64,000 nucleotides of DNA from contig NZ_KK211189.1 in NCBI RefSeq assembly GCF_000620845.1, positions 1,441,662 to 1,505,661 on the forward strand, in the 5' to 3' direction. The notes under the pieces are model-generated. The model was given only the letters and a program-made list of their open reading frames with translations, searched no databases and was not told the origin of the DNA. Source of the DNA: Exiguobacterium marinum DSM 16307. GTDB lineage: Bacteria; Bacillota; Bacilli; Exiguobacteriales; Exiguobacteriaceae. Below are positions 18,957 through 30,384 of the stretch, one piece after another; position 1 is the stretch's first letter, and every line of letters begins with the position of its first letter. The position numbers and the translations under genes were made by a program.

Positions 18957-19544
18957 ATGACAGCAGATCATCAAAACGGGCGCGAGCAAGAAGACGTGCT
19001 TGAAGAAAAATCTGTAGACCCGACACAAACAGAAGAGAACGGGTCAACTGAATCAACGGAAGACGAGGTTTTAAATGCTGAGATTGTGGAAGAAAGTTCT
19101 GAGGGGACGGACTTACAAAAAGAAATCGAAGCGTTGAAAGCGAGCGAGCTCCGAATTCGCGCCGACTTTGACAACTTCCGTCGTCGGACGAACGAAGAGA
19201 ACGCCAAGCGCGTCAAATTTGCTTCACAGTCTGTCATTGAAAAATTGATTCCGCTTATTGATAACTTTGAGCGAGCACTTCAAGTAGAGGCAACTTCAGA
19301 AGATGCGAAGCAACTTCAAGCGGGCGTTGACATGGTTCATCGTCAATTACTCGACGTCTTGAACGTTGAGCAAGTCGAAGCAATCGAGGCGGTCGGACAG
19401 CCGTTCGACCCAAACTACCATCAAGCAGTCATGCAAGAGCCTAGTGATAAGTACGAATCAGGCATCGTGACGATGGAGCTTCAAAAAGGATACACGATGC
19501 ACGGTCGAGTTATTCGTCCGAGTATGGTAAAAGTTGCAGAATAA
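18957..19544 (+). CDS. grpE: Nucleotide exchange factor GrpE
   Basis: A 195-residue co-chaperone that releases ADP from DnaK. An acidic disordered N-terminus (about 1-60) precedes a long coiled-coil dimerisation helix and a C-terminal beta-wing containing VEAIEAVGQPFDPNYHQAV near 142-160 and GYTMHGRVIRPSMVKVA at the end. The ATG at 18957 with AAAGGAG 7 nt upstream is chosen over an in-frame start at 18936 that overlaps hrcA and lacks a site. Confidence 0.96.
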   Translation: MTADHQNGREQEDVLEEKSVDPTQTEENGSTESTEDEVLNAEIVEESSEGTDLQKEIEALKASELRIRADFDNFRRRTNEENAKRVKFASQSVIEKLIPLIDNFERALQVEATSEDAKQLQAGVDMVHRQLLDVLNVEQVEAIEAVGQPFDPNYHQAVMQEPSDKYESGIVTMELQKGYTMHGRVIRPSMVKVAE

Positions 19545-19570
19545 CATTACTTAACGAGATGGAGGAATGA

Positions 19571-21400
<1,830 letters not shown>

Positions 21401-21418
21401 CCAGCCATTGTAAAGGAG

Positions 21419-21451
21419 AGCGCCAAAGCAGGTTTCTGCTTTGGCTCTTTC
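21419..21451 (+). terminator. Hairpin between dnaK and dnaJ
   Basis: CCAAAGCAG and CTGCTTTGG form a 9-bp stem with a GTTT loop, extended by GAG/CTC after one bulge, and followed by CTTTCC. It may attenuate readthrough from dnaK into dnaJ; the T-tract is weak. Confidence 0.6.
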
Positions 21452-21510
21452 CATGTTAAGGTAGAATCGGTAAAATCGATACGAAGTTAGTGAGGATAGG
21501 AGCGAGAAAA

Positions 21511-22617
21511 GTGGCGAAACGAGATTATTATGAAGTGCTAGGGCTCGACAAGTCGGCCTCAGCACAAGAAATCAAGCGGGCATACCGTAAGTTGGCCCGT
21601 CAATATCATCCAGACATCAACCAAGAGGCAGATGCTGCTGAAAAGTTCAAAGAAATCGGTGAAGCGTATGAGGTGCTTTCTGATGAACAGAAACGGGCTC
21701 AATATGACCGATTCGGTTTTGAAGGAGCTAATCAATTCGGAGGCGGTGGCGATTTCCAAGGCGGATTCGGAGATATTTTTGATATGTTCTTCGGAGGCGG
21801 CGGACGCCGTCAAGACCCAAACGCACCTCGAAGAGGAGAAGACTATCAGTACGTGGTCGATCTTGATTTCATGGAGAGTGTGACCGGGAAGACTGAGACG
21901 ATTGAACTCGAAATCGAAGTCGAATGTGATACGTGTATGGGAAGTGGGGCAAAACCCGGAACAAAACCAGAAACGTGTAACCGATGTGGCGGCAGTGGAG
22001 TCGAAACAGTCGAACAAAATACGGTTCTTGGTCGTATGGTCAATCAACGTCCTTGTAGTCAATGTCATGGTACAGGTAAGACGATTAAAGAAAAATGTTC
22101 GACTTGCCATGGTTCAGGTCATGTGAAGAAGAAGCAATCGGTTGAAGTTAAAATTCCTGCTGGTATCGATAACGGTCAGCAGATTCGTTTATCTGGAAAA
22201 GGCGGCCCGGGTGTGAATGGTGGACCAGCGGGAGACTTATACGTTGTTATTCGTGTAAGAGCCCACGAAATTTTTGACCGTGTCGACCAACACATTTCAA
22301 TGGAAATGCCGGTCACGTTCGCCCAGGCGGCTCTCGGTGCAGAAATCGAAGTCCCGACTGTTCATGGGAACGTGAGTTTGAAAGTACCTGCGGGAACACA
22401 AACCGGTTCAAAATTCCGTTTACGTGGAAAAGGGATGCCGAGCCTACGCGGAGGCGCAAACGGCGACCAATTTGTCAGTGTCATCGTGATGACACCGAAA
22501 CATATGACAGATCGTCAAAAAGAATTGCTTCGTGAATTTGAAGAAATTAGCGGTGAGTCTGGGGTAGAAGAGGAACATGGTATGTTCCAAAAAATGAAAA
22601 AGTTCTTTAGTCACTAA
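21511..22617 (+). CDS. dnaJ: Co-chaperone DnaJ
   Basis: A 368-residue type I Hsp40. It has a J-domain (residues 1-70; HPD motif in QYHPDINQ), a Gly/Phe-rich linker, four zinc-finger repeats of CxxCxGxG type (about 138-205: [36 protein letters not shown]) and C-terminal substrate-binding domains. The GTG at 21511 has AGGATAGGAG 6 nt upstream and gives the family N-terminus [11 protein letters not shown]; an in-frame GTG at 21490 is unlikely. A hairpin separates it from dnaK. Confidence 0.98.
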   Translation: MAKRDYYEVLGLDKSASAQEIKRAYRKLARQYHPDINQEADAAEKFKEIGEAYEVLSDEQKRAQYDRFGFEGANQFGGGGDFQGGFGDIFDMFFGGGGRRQDPNAPRRGEDYQYVVDLDFMESVTGKTETIELEIEVECDTCMGSGAKPGTKPETCNRCGGSGVETVEQNTVLGRMVNQRPCSQCHGTGKTIKEKCSTCHGSGHVKKKQSVEVKIPAGIDNGQQIRLSGKGGPGVNGGPAGDLYVVIRVRAHEIFDRVDQHISMEMPVTFAQAALGAEIEVPTVHGNVSLKVPAGTQTGSKFRLRGKGMPSLRGGANGDQFVSVIVMTPKHMTDRQKELLREFEEISGESGVEEEHGMFQKMKKFFSH

Positions 22618-22635
22618 AAAAGGAGTGTGCAATCG

Positions 22636-23574
22636 ATGAAATGGTCTGAAATTTGTGTCCACACGACACAACTTGCGGTAGAAGCCGTATCAAATTTACT
22701 ACACGAAGTGGGGGCACAAGGTGTCGTCATCGAGGACGTCGAAGATTTTGACCGAATGATGGCCGAAGACCATTTCGGAGAGATTTGGGACGTTTCAGAT
22801 CGTGAAACATATCCTACTTCTGGTGTACACGTCAAAGCATATGTGCCAGCTTCAAGTGATTTTCAAGATGTGCTTTCGAACTTGAGAAAAGAAATCGAAC
22901 GACTTCGCAGTATGCTTGATATTGGTTCAGGTGAAGTCACGGTCGCTGAAATCGACGAAGAGGACTGGGCGCACTCTTGGAAACAATACTATAAGCCAGT
23001 CAAGATTTCACAACAGTTGACGATCGTCCCTCTATGGGAAGAGTATACACCGCAACCGGAAGAGAACGTGATTCTCCTCGATCCGGGAATGGCGTTTGGA
23101 ACTGGAACACATCCGACGACAATGCTCTGCATCCAGGCAATCGAGAACTATATCCAAGAGGGTGACCATGTCATCGATGTTGGAACAGGTTCAGGAGTAT
23201 TGTCGATTGCGGCTGCTAAACTTGGAGCAACGAGTGTAAAGGCGCTCGACTTGGATTCAGTCGCAGTAGAAGCGGCTCGTCAAAATGTAGAGACGAACGG
23301 TGCCGAACAGCTCGTTCAAGTGACGACGGGAGATCTATTAAAAGGTGTAGAAGGAGAGTACGATTTGGTCGTTGCGAATATTCTCGCCGACGTCATCCTT
23401 CTCTTCATCGAAGATGCTTACGCGCGTACGAAATCTGGTGGGCACTTCATCACTTCTGGAATTATCGGAGAGAAACGAGCTGAAGTAACGAACGCCTTGG
23501 TCGCTGCAGGCTTTGAGATTGAAGAGACACGCGTGATGGAAGATTGGGTCGCGATTATCGCTAAGAAGGGGTAA
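22636..23574 (+). CDS. prmA: Ribosomal protein L11 methyltransferase
   Basis: A 312-residue SAM-dependent enzyme that methylates L11. The N-terminal L11-recognition domain opens with MKWSEICVHTTQLAVE; the C-terminal Rossmann methyltransferase has VIDVGTGSGVLSIAAAKLGA near residues 180-199 (SAM loop) and LVVANILADV near 247. The ATG at 22636 has AAAGGAG about 10 nt upstream. It lies between dnaJ and rsmE as in other Bacillales. Confidence 0.97.
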   Translation: MKWSEICVHTTQLAVEAVSNLLHEVGAQGVVIEDVEDFDRMMAEDHFGEIWDVSDRETYPTSGVHVKAYVPASSDFQDVLSNLRKEIERLRSMLDIGSGEVTVAEIDEEDWAHSWKQYYKPVKISQQLTIVPLWEEYTPQPEENVILLDPGMAFGTGTHPTTMLCIQAIENYIQEGDHVIDVGTGSGVLSIAAAKLGATSVKALDLDSVAVEAARQNVETNGAEQLVQVTTGDLLKGVEGEYDLVVANILADVILLFIEDAYARTKSGGHFITSGIIGEKRAEVTNALVAAGFEIEETRVMEDWVAIIAKKG

Positions 23575-23577
23575 ATC

Positions 23578-24327
23578 ATGCAACGTTACTTTTTGACACG
23601 AGAATCATTTGCAGGTGAAACGGTGAGGCTTCCTCCAGATGTGGTTCATCATATCGGTACCGTCCTAAGGCAAGGTCCCGGATATGAGATGGTCCTTTTG
23701 GACGGTGCGGGGAATGAATATGCGTGTGTCGTGACATCGCTTGAGGGGAAATCTGGAGAAGCGAAGGTTCTATCGACACGACAGGCGACGACTGAGTTAC
23801 CAATTGAGGTTACGCTCGCCTACGCGCTTCCTAAAGGTGATAAGGTCGAACTTGTCGCTCAAAAAGCGACCGAACTTGGCGTTCACCATCTTTTGTTGTT
23901 CGAATCGACCCGTTCTGTCGCCAAGTGGGACGGGAAAAAAGCTCCGAAAAAAGTGGAACGGATTCAAAAGATTATGCAAGAAGCGGCTGAACAATCATAT
24001 CGTGCCGTGGTACCGACTTGCGCGTACATCTCTCCTAAAGAGCTCAATCAGAAAATCGATGGCTATGATGTCGTCATCATCGCTTATGAAGAGTCGGCAA
24101 AAGAAGGTGAACAGTCTGCGTTCGCGCAATTATTAAATCAACTGAAACCGAAACAACGCCTTCTCGTCATCACGGGACCTGAAGGTGGATTCGATGTGAC
24201 AGAAATCAAGCAATTGATTGATGCGGGAGCGACAGCCTGTGCTTTCGGTCCACGCATTCTTCGGTCTGAAACGGCGCCGCTCTATGCATTGTCTGCAATC
24301 TCTTTCGCGCTTGAACTAAACAAATGA
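23578..24327 (+). CDS. rsmE: 16S rRNA (uracil1498-N3)-methyltransferase
   Basis: A 249-residue SPOUT-class enzyme that methylates U1498 of 16S rRNA. It has an N-terminal PUA-like RNA-binding domain (MQRYFLTRESF...DVVHHIGTVLR) and a C-terminal knotted SAM site with LVITGPEGGFDVTE near residue 195 and FGPRILRSETAPLYA near 222-237. Three bases after prmA. A terminator closes the heat-shock/RNA-modification cluster. In B. subtilis yqeV (mtaB) follows; here an accessory block does. Confidence 0.96.
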   Translation: MQRYFLTRESFAGETVRLPPDVVHHIGTVLRQGPGYEMVLLDGAGNEYACVVTSLEGKSGEAKVLSTRQATTELPIEVTLAYALPKGDKVELVAQKATELGVHHLLLFESTRSVAKWDGKKAPKKVERIQKIMQEAAEQSYRAVVPTCAYISPKELNQKIDGYDVVIIAYEESAKEGEQSAFAQLLNQLKPKQRLLVITGPEGGFDVTEIKQLIDAGATACAFGPRILRSETAPLYALSAISFALELNK

Positions 24328-24332
24328 CACTA

Positions 24333-24366
24333 AAACGGATGACCCGATTGAGGTCATCCGTTTTTT
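24333..24366. terminator. Bidirectional terminator between rsmE and the S8 protease gene
   Basis: Near-perfect 13-bp stem AAAACGGATGACC/GGTCATCCGTTTT, flanked by A- and T-runs so it can act from either side. Confidence 0.88.
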
Positions 24367-24374
24367 GGTGTCGC

Positions 24375-27300
24375 TTATTTTTTGTTGATCGTAATCACTT
24401 TCTTCGTGACGTTCCCACCAAGGTCGGTCACTTCAAATGTGAAGGTATTTGTTCCTTTTGTTGTCACAGGGAGTGTGATTGTTCCAGTTCGTGAGGAAGC
24501 TCTCATCGCATATGGTTCTTTCATGGATTGGCTCCATTGCAAGTCACCATTGACACGAAGTTTAATTTCATCAAAATTGTCAGTCACTTTGACTTTGACT
24601 TTTACAGAGTTCTGCTTAGCCGAAACGTTCTTCGGCACGTTTGTCACGGATAATTTTGCTTTCGTCGAATCGACAAAGATTGGACGGACGAAGTTTGTCA
24701 TGTTTCCTGCAGTATCTTCTGCGATGAAGCGAACTTTATGGAATCCATCTTTATATGTTCGAGTCGTATTGAACGTGTATTGTTCTGATGTCGCATCATA
24801 TTTGAGTGGCACTTCGACTCCGTCTACTGTAAACGAGGCGATTTCAGAGGCATCCTTGATTTGACCGATTAACGGTACAATTGATGTACCATATGGAGAC
24901 AAGGCGAGTGGTGCATCGACAAAGACTCCAGGTTTGGCCGCATCATTTTCTGTAGAAACATTTCGAGTGATCACATTTCCAGCATTATCCGATACACGAA
25001 CAGCGAGTTGGTCTGTTGATTCGATTGGAGTATCGAGTGTGAAGGTAGCTGTATCGTCCGCTTCTTTCTCAACGACTTCACCGTTAAGAAGGAATTCAAT
25101 CCCATTGATTCCCGCAAAGTCATCCGATGCTTTGACGCTTGCTACGTTATCGTCCCAACGAAGGGTGAAGCGTGGGTCTGTGTAATCCACTTTGACAGGG
25201 ATGCGCAATGTTTGAGCCTGTTTCTTCATGTAATCAATGCTTGCTTCAATCTCATAGTAATATGTGCCTTTTGGCGCCATCTTTCCATTCAATTTTCCAT
25301 CCCAAGCGTTATCCGCTGCGTAATAGTAATAATCGCCACTTCCACCGTCGAAGTAATTCTTTCTCAATTCGTCTTCCATCTTGAGGGTGCGAAGGACGTT
25401 CCCTTTCTCATCTACGACCCGATATTTGATGTCTTTCGCATTACGTAATAGCGAGAAGACTGGAGTTGCAGTGTCTTTCGATCCGTCTCCATCTGGTGAG
25501 ATGGCAACCGCTTCACCAGCCACAGATTCATCTAGCTTTTCACCTAAGTAGTTTCCTTCTGCATCGACCAATCCAGAGACGCCGTAGAATGCGCCTTCCC
25601 CATAAATCGTATCGTCAAAGATCGGTGCTTTTCCCCAGTCTCCTTCGAATCCAACGAACGGAACGACGAGTGATGGATGACCGTCTGTCCCACGTGGGTC
25701 TGTCAAACGAAGGAATCCATCAACGAAATAGCCGTTCTCAAAGACGGATTTAGCAGATACGGCTCCGTCCAATGTTTCAGGGTTGAGTACTTTTGCTTTC
25801 GATACATCGATTGAGACTGTAATCTCTTTCTTCTGTTTTGCTTTCAACGTGACTTTACTCGTGTTGGCACCGTTGATTTTAATGATCGCTTGTTGAAGAG
25901 CCTGGGCTTCCATTGCATTTTGGATGACCCCGTCTTTGTTTTTGACAGCGAGATCAGTTTGCAGAGATGCTGCCACATCATACGTCAATGATTCGTTTGA
26001 CATATTCTCAACGACGATTTTGAATGAGGCTTTACTCTTCGATAATTCTTTTAAAGCAACTTTTGCTTCTTTCGTCTTCTTCTCATACGCGACAGCTGGG
26101 GACGTGACGGCCGCATGAAGTTGCATGAGACCGGCTCCGGCACGACGTGGTGAGTACGGAAGAGACTGTTTCAATTCCTGGTTATATGGTCCGATATCCG
26201 TGACAGGCTTTGATGTGTTGAGTAACAAGTTCTTTGCCATCGTGACACGATTTTTTCCACTCAACTTGAAGTCGCGGTCCACACGCTCAAGAACGAGGGC
26301 TGCCCCTCCGGCAACGTGCGGTGCTGCCATTGATGTTCCACTCATCAACCCATATTGGTTGTCGTTGAACGTAGAGAAAATTTGACCGCCTGGTGCAGAA
26401 AGTTCTGGCTTGAAGTCAAGGTTTGGTGTGACACCCCATGAGGTGAAATCAGACATCGCACCGGCTGAACGGTTGTTGACACTGATCCGGTCACCGGCAA
26501 ACGTCACTTGAAGTGGACCTTCGGCTAATTTGTCTTTAAGTTCATTCCCATCCTGAATGCTGAGTGAAGCCATTGGGATTTGAGGTTGATCGAGTGCCAT
26601 CGATACATAATCACCATGTGAGACAGCGCCTCGAACGATGACACCTGCTGCGCCTTGTTCCTCAGCAGTTTTTTGAATCTTCGAATAGAAGTATCCGCCG
26701 TCACGCACGGCGAGGACGAGTTTTCCTTTTACGTCTTTCCCTTCATAATTTTCCGATTGTCCGTCTCCGACATATACGATGTCATATGTACCTTCCTTGA
26801 AAGCAGGACCGTCTTGCTTCTTCCATCCGATTTTTTCATTCCCGACGCGAAATGCATCCAATTGAATTTGATCGTTCTCAAGAGACGCAACCGATGTTGA
26901 CGCTTGACTGACACTTGGTGCCCCAACGACGCCCGTATCTGGGTTTGAAGCGGTTGGCAAGTCGAATCCGTGACCGAAGTATGCGGAGTTCCCTGCGGAA
27001 ATCGACATGAAGATTCCGTTGTCGACGGCGCGTTGAACGGCTTGTTGCTCTGGAGAATCAGCATTCACAAATCCAGCGGTAGAACCAAGGCTCATGTTGA
27101 TGACGTCCGCTCCGAGCTTGATTGCATCATCAATCGCTTTAATATAAATATCACCATATGTAGATGCGTAATTTGGATCGTTACTAAATACTTTCAAACC
27201 TAAGATTTGTGCTTCTGGAGCGACACCTTTGATGCCTCCATTTTCCAAGTCACCATTCGCGGCAACCGTTCCTGAGACGTGTTGACCGTGCATCGATGCG

Positions 27301-28031
27301 CCTGGAGAATCATCCTTAATATCATCGTTCTCATCGTAATAGTTATAAGCGTATGGAACTTTCTCGTTCACATAAGCTCCAGGTAAATCGAATGATGCAA
27401 TTGCCTGATTGACTTCTGATTTCGTCAATTCTGCCGTTTTTGCGTCTGTGATTCGGTAGTCACGATGCTCAGCGTCAATTCCTGAGTCGATGACAGCGAC
27501 GACTGTCCCTTCGCCTGCAAATCCATAATCGCCCCATGTTTGCTCGGCTTGGACCATCCCGTTACTCGTGATCATATCTGGCTTCACTTCTGGACGCTCA
27601 TATTCGTTGACGATGTGAACGGTCGCGACTTCAGGTAACGCTTCGACTTTAGCAATTTCACTTGTTGACAGGAACGTTGAGAAGCCGTTAAAGACAGTTG
27701 TGAACTCTTCAATCGGAGAAGCGGTCACCCCTTGTTTCTTGAGAGCAGACTTGGCCCGTTTTTGTTCGGACTCCACAGATTCTTGAGCCTTGTTTTGTTC
27801 CGATTTTGTTAATTCATTAAATTTTTTTCCTTTTTGAGCAGCTTCTGCAATCGCTGGGTCTCCTACGAGTTCAACCACGACCCTTACTTTTTTCTGCTTC
27901 TTTTCGAGCACAAGTTTTGGTTTTACGGATGCTTCTGCTGAAACAGATGATGTACCAGCTTGAATCAGTGCTGGTGATAATGCGATACATGTGGCGAGTG
28001 ATGCGTTCAGATAGATTTTTTTACGTGACAA
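24375..28031 (-). CDS. Large secreted S8 (subtilisin/Vpr-lactocepin type) serine protease
   Basis: A 1,218-residue exported protease. The signal peptide spans about residues 1-32, followed by an I9-type propeptide and then the S8 catalytic domain: Asp182 (VIDSGIDAEH), His248 (HGQHVSG), oxyanion Asn348 (SAGNS) and Ser567 (GTSMAAPHVAGG). A PA domain (about 417-517) is inserted between Asn and Ser, as in Vpr and lactocepins. An fn3-like domain and several Ig-like/FlgD-like repeats fill the C-terminal half. There is no LPXTG anchor or S-layer domain, so it is probably released. The TTG start follows a strong AGGGGGC site; the upstream in-frame ATG (28085) would disrupt the signal peptide. Probably used for extracellular protein degradation. 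Confidence 0.92.
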   Translation of the reverse strand: MSRKKIYLNASLATCIALSPALIQAGTSSVSAEASVKPKLVLEKKQKKVRVVVELVGDPAIAEAAQKGKKFNELTKSEQNKAQESVESEQKRAKSALKKQGVTASPIEEFTTVFNGFSTFLSTSEIAKVEALPEVATVHIVNEYERPEVKPDMITSNGMVQAEQTWGDYGFAGEGTVVAVIDSGIDAEHRDYRITDAKTAELTKSEVNQAIASFDLPGAYVNEKVPYAYNYYDENDDIKDDSPGASMHGQHVSGTVAANGDLENGGIKGVAPEAQILGLKVFSNDPNYASTYGDIYIKAIDDAIKLGADVINMSLGSTAGFVNADSPEQQAVQRAVDNGIFMSISAGNSAYFGHGFDLPTASNPDTGVVGAPSVSQASTSVASLENDQIQLDAFRVGNEKIGWKKQDGPAFKEGTYDIVYVGDGQSENYEGKDVKGKLVLAVRDGGYFYSKIQKTAEEQGAAGVIVRGAVSHGDYVSMALDQPQIPMASLSIQDGNELKDKLAEGPLQVTFAGDRISVNNRSAGAMSDFTSWGVTPNLDFKPELSAPGGQIFSTFNDNQYGLMSGTSMAAPHVAGGAALVLERVDRDFKLSGKNRVTMAKNLLLNTSKPVTDIGPYNQELKQSLPYSPRRAGAGLMQLHAAVTSPAVAYEKKTKEAKVALKELSKSKASFKIVVENMSNESLTYDVAASLQTDLAVKNKDGVIQNAMEAQALQQAIIKINGANTSKVTLKAKQKKEITVSIDVSKAKVLNPETLDGAVSAKSVFENGYFVDGFLRLTDPRGTDGHPSLVVPFVGFEGDWGKAPIFDDTIYGEGAFYGVSGLVDAEGNYLGEKLDESVAGEAVAISPDGDGSKDTATPVFSLLRNAKDIKYRVVDEKGNVLRTLKMEDELRKNYFDGGSGDYYYYAADNAWDGKLNGKMAPKGTYYYEIEASIDYMKKQAQTLRIPVKVDYTDPRFTLRWDDNVASVKASDDFAGINGIEFLLNGEVVEKEADDTATFTLDTPIESTDQLAVRVSDNAGNVITRNVSTENDAAKPGVFVDAPLALSPYGTSIVPLIGQIKDASEIASFTVDGVEVPLKYDATSEQYTFNTTRTYKDGFHKVRFIAEDTAGNMTNFVRPIFVDSTKAKLSVTNVPKNVSAKQNSVKVKVKVTDNFDEIKLRVNGDLQWSQSMKEPYAMRASSRTGTITLPVTTKGTNTFTFEVTDLGGNVTKKVITINKK

Positions 28032-28108
28032 CGTGTTAGCCCCCTGTAATTTGTTATTATCTGTAAAAAAAGCGATTCCTAACATTGAAGACTATCATAA
28101 CGCTATTT

Positions 28109-28137
28109 AACATAATAGCAGTGGATTTTTTTGTAAA
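28109..28137 (-). promoter_or_regulatory. Putative promoter of the S8 protease gene with overlapping inverted repeat
   Basis: On the minus strand TTTACA (28137-28132) and TATGTT (28114-28109) are 17 nt apart. The inverted repeat GCTATT-6-AATAGC (28102-28119) spans the -10 and could be an operator. About 70 nt of leader precede the TTG start. The 300-nt region 28032-28336 otherwise contains the control region for the divergent yrrT operon, where I find no certain promoter and no SAM riboswitch. Confidence 0.5.
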
Positions 28138-28336
28138 ATAGGGGAGTGTTTTTGCACAAATTTTAATGTTCTGACAATTACTAAAGACCTAACACATAAG
28201 ACCTATATCCTTTATAGATAGAATAAAAAATCTAGCTAATGACTTGAAACGAGTAAAAAAACCTGGTAATCTAGCGTTAATGTTAAATGCCGATAATACA
28301 TATCAAATTAGTAAGAATAAAGATTGGGGTGGCGCT

Positions 28337-28990
28337 ATGAACTTACCATTCATGGACATCTTTAAAGATTGGGCAAAAGATTACGATACGGCTGTCGAAG
28401 GTCATGACGAGCAATATCATGAGGTGTTTGTTGAGTATGAACAAATGTTGGATGAAGTTGCGCTACACGTTGAAGGAACGGTGCTTGAGTTCGGTGTAGG
28501 GACGGGTAACCTGAGTAGTCGCATTTTAAAAGGACATCCGTTGATCGCGATTGAACCGTCTCCGGAGATGCGGCAGATTGCGATTGACAAATTAGGTATT
28601 GAAGTTCAGGAAGGCGATTTTCTCCGATATCCAGACTTTTCACAAGTCGATACGGTCGTGTCGTCGTATGCTTTTCATCATTTGAAGGATTCTGAAAAGG
28701 AGACGGCGATTCGTCAATATGTCGGAGAATGGGGACATCCGAAGTTCGTGTTGCTCGACACGATGTTTGAATCTCCGGTATCCCGTCAGGACATCATCGA
28801 TTGGGCGAAGGCTAACAGTTACTCAGACCTAGTTGAAGACTTGAATCGTGAATACTATCCATATACGACAACGATTCGTTCTATGTTAGAAGCGAATGGT
28901 TATAACGTGATGATGACGCAAAAAAATAAGTTCGTATGGCTCGTAGTAGCCACTAAGTATCGAGGAGGAATTACACATGAAAACATATAA
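28337..28990 (+). CDS. yrrT: YrrT-like SAM-dependent methyltransferase
   Basis: A 217-residue class I methyltransferase with the SAM motif [16 protein letters not shown] near residues 51-66, [13 protein letters not shown] near 72 and [10 protein letters not shown] near 109. The N-terminus ([14 protein letters not shown]) matches YrrT, first gene of the B. subtilis yrrT-mtnN-mccA-mccB operon. Its product of methylation would be S-adenosylhomocysteine, feeding the next steps; the acceptor is unknown. The ATG at 28337 has TTGGGGTGG upstream; longer in-frame starts reaching 28244 are not supported. Overlaps luxS by 14 nt. Confidence 0.88.
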   Translation: MNLPFMDIFKDWAKDYDTAVEGHDEQYHEVFVEYEQMLDEVALHVEGTVLEFGVGTGNLSSRILKGHPLIAIEPSPEMRQIAIDKLGIEVQEGDFLRYPDFSQVDTVVSSYAFHHLKDSEKETAIRQYVGEWGHPKFVLLDTMFESPVSRQDIIDWAKANSYSDLVEDLNREYYPYTTTIRSMLEANGYNVMMTQKNKFVWLVVATKYRGGITHENI

Positions 28991-29444
28991 CGTTGAAAGT
29001 TTTAACTTAGATCATACGAAAGTTCAGGCTCCGTATGTTCGTCTGGCTGGCGTGAAAGAGGGGTCAGCTGACACGATCTATAAATATGATATTCGTTTCA
29101 TTCAACCGAACGAAGGCCTCATGCCAATGCGTGCGGTTCACTCACTCGAACATTTGATTGCGGAAAACAGTCGTAATCATTCAAATGATATCGTTGATGT
29201 TTCACCTATGGGATGCCAGACAGGATTCTATTGGACGATGTTGAATGACGGGGATTATGACCGAATGCTCGATTTGGTGGAAGCCACTTTACGCGATGCG
29301 ATGAACGCAGAGGAATTGCCGGCACAAAACCCCGTACAATGTGGAAGCGCAAACCATCATGATTTTGAAGGAGCAAAGAAGTTAGCTTCAGATATGCTCG
29401 CAAAGCGAGACGAGTGGCATATTATCTTTAAGGACGAAGCGTAA
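28977..29444 (+). CDS. luxS: S-ribosylhomocysteine lyase LuxS
   Basis: A 155-residue metalloenzyme that cleaves S-ribosylhomocysteine to homocysteine and the AI-2 precursor DPD. Metal ligands are His55 and His59 (HSLEH) and Cys122 with the CGSANHHD motif; the catalytic Cys80 sits in [10 protein letters not shown]. Full length. It overlaps yrrT and is one base from mccA, so homocysteine release is directly coupled to cysteine formation. In B. subtilis luxS lies elsewhere and mtnN occupies this place in the operon. Confidence 0.97.
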   Translation: MKTYNVESFNLDHTKVQAPYVRLAGVKEGSADTIYKYDIRFIQPNEGLMPMRAVHSLEHLIAENSRNHSNDIVDVSPMGCQTGFYWTMLNDGDYDRMLDLVEATLRDAMNAEELPAQNPVQCGSANHHDFEGAKKLASDMLAKRDEWHIIFKDEA

Positions 29445-29445
29445 G

Positions 29446-30384
29446 ATGATTGTCCGTGACGTCTACGAGCTCATCGGGGATACACCGCTCATTGAACTCC
29501 ATTCACTTCCCGTACCCGCAAATGTCAAAGTGTACGGAAAGCTCGAGATGATGAATCCGGGTGGAAGTGTGAAAGACCGACTCGGCATGAATTTGATTGA
29601 ACGAGCAATTGAGCGCGGAGATGTCGCACCAGGTGGCACGGTGATCGAACCGACAGCCGGGAACACCGGGATTGGTCTCGCCCTTGCTTGCCAACGGTTC
29701 GGGATTCGTCTTTTTACCGTAACCCCTGAAAAGTTTAGTCAAGAGAAACAAGCGCTCATGCGACTCTTGGGGGCCACGGTCGTCAACACGCCGACAGAAC
29801 TTGGGATGAAAGGCGCAATCCATCACGCGGTCGAATTGGCGAAAGAGCATGACGCCTATGTCCCGGAACAGTTCTCAAACCGGGACAACCCGGACGCATA
29901 CGTTGACATTCTATCTCGTGAACTTCTAAACGACCTGCCTCGGATTGACGTGTTCATAGCCGGAGCTGGTTCGGGAGGAACGTTCACTGGTGTCGCGCAA
30001 ACGCTGAAACCTCTCGGTACGAAAACTGTCGTTGTGGAGCCGGTCGGATCGGTTTTAAACGGTGGTGAACCGGGCCCTCATAAAACGGAAGGAATCGGCG
30101 TTGAGAAATGGCCACCATTTTTGGAGCGGTCTTATGTGGATGCGATCCATACGATCACGGATGAAGAAGCGTTCTACTATGTGGCACATTTGGCGAAACA
30201 GGAAGGACTGCTCATCGGTAGTTCATCAGGTGCCGCCATCGCAGCGTGTGTAAAGGAAGCAAATCAATTGACGGAAGGCACGATTGTGACAATCTTGCCG
30301 GACAGTGCAGAGCGATATTTAAGTCAAGGAATTGTCAAGGAGGCAGAACATGCGTACAAAGACAGCACTCATTCACGGCGGTAA
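29446..30384 (+). CDS. mccA: O-acetylserine-dependent cystathionine beta-synthase
   Basis: A 312-residue PLP fold type II enzyme. The PLP lysine is in NPGGSVKDRLG near residue 43; GTVIEPTAGNTGIGLA near 64 and the phosphate-binding loop GAGSGGTFTG near 180 are intact. The cysteine synthase family also fits, but placement between luxS and a cystathionine gamma-lyase indicates MccA, which joins homocysteine to O-acetylserine to give cystathionine. No CBS domain. Its 3' end overlaps mccB by 35 nt. Confidence 0.9.
   Translation: MIVRDVYELIGDTPLIELHSLPVPANVKVYGKLEMMNPGGSVKDRLGMNLIERAIERGDVAPGGTVIEPTAGNTGIGLALACQRFGIRLFTVTPEKFSQEKQALMRLLGATVVNTPTELGMKGAIHHAVELAKEHDAYVPEQFSNRDNPDAYVDILSRELLNDLPRIDVFIAGAGSGGTFTGVAQTLKPLGTKTVVVEPVGSVLNGGEPGPHKTEGIGVEKWPPFLERSYVDAIHTITDEEAFYYVAHLAKQEGLLIGSSSGAAIAACVKEANQLTEGTIVTILPDSAERYLSQGIVKEAEHAYKDSTHSRR

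Noticed and set aside
21559-22110. 183-codon open frame antisense to dnaJ
   Set aside because: Mirror of dnaJ codon bias; no start signals.
28032-28336. SAM (S-box) riboswitch upstream of the yrrT operon
   Set aside because: The conserved helices and core of the S-box are not visible and no leader terminator with competing stem is present.
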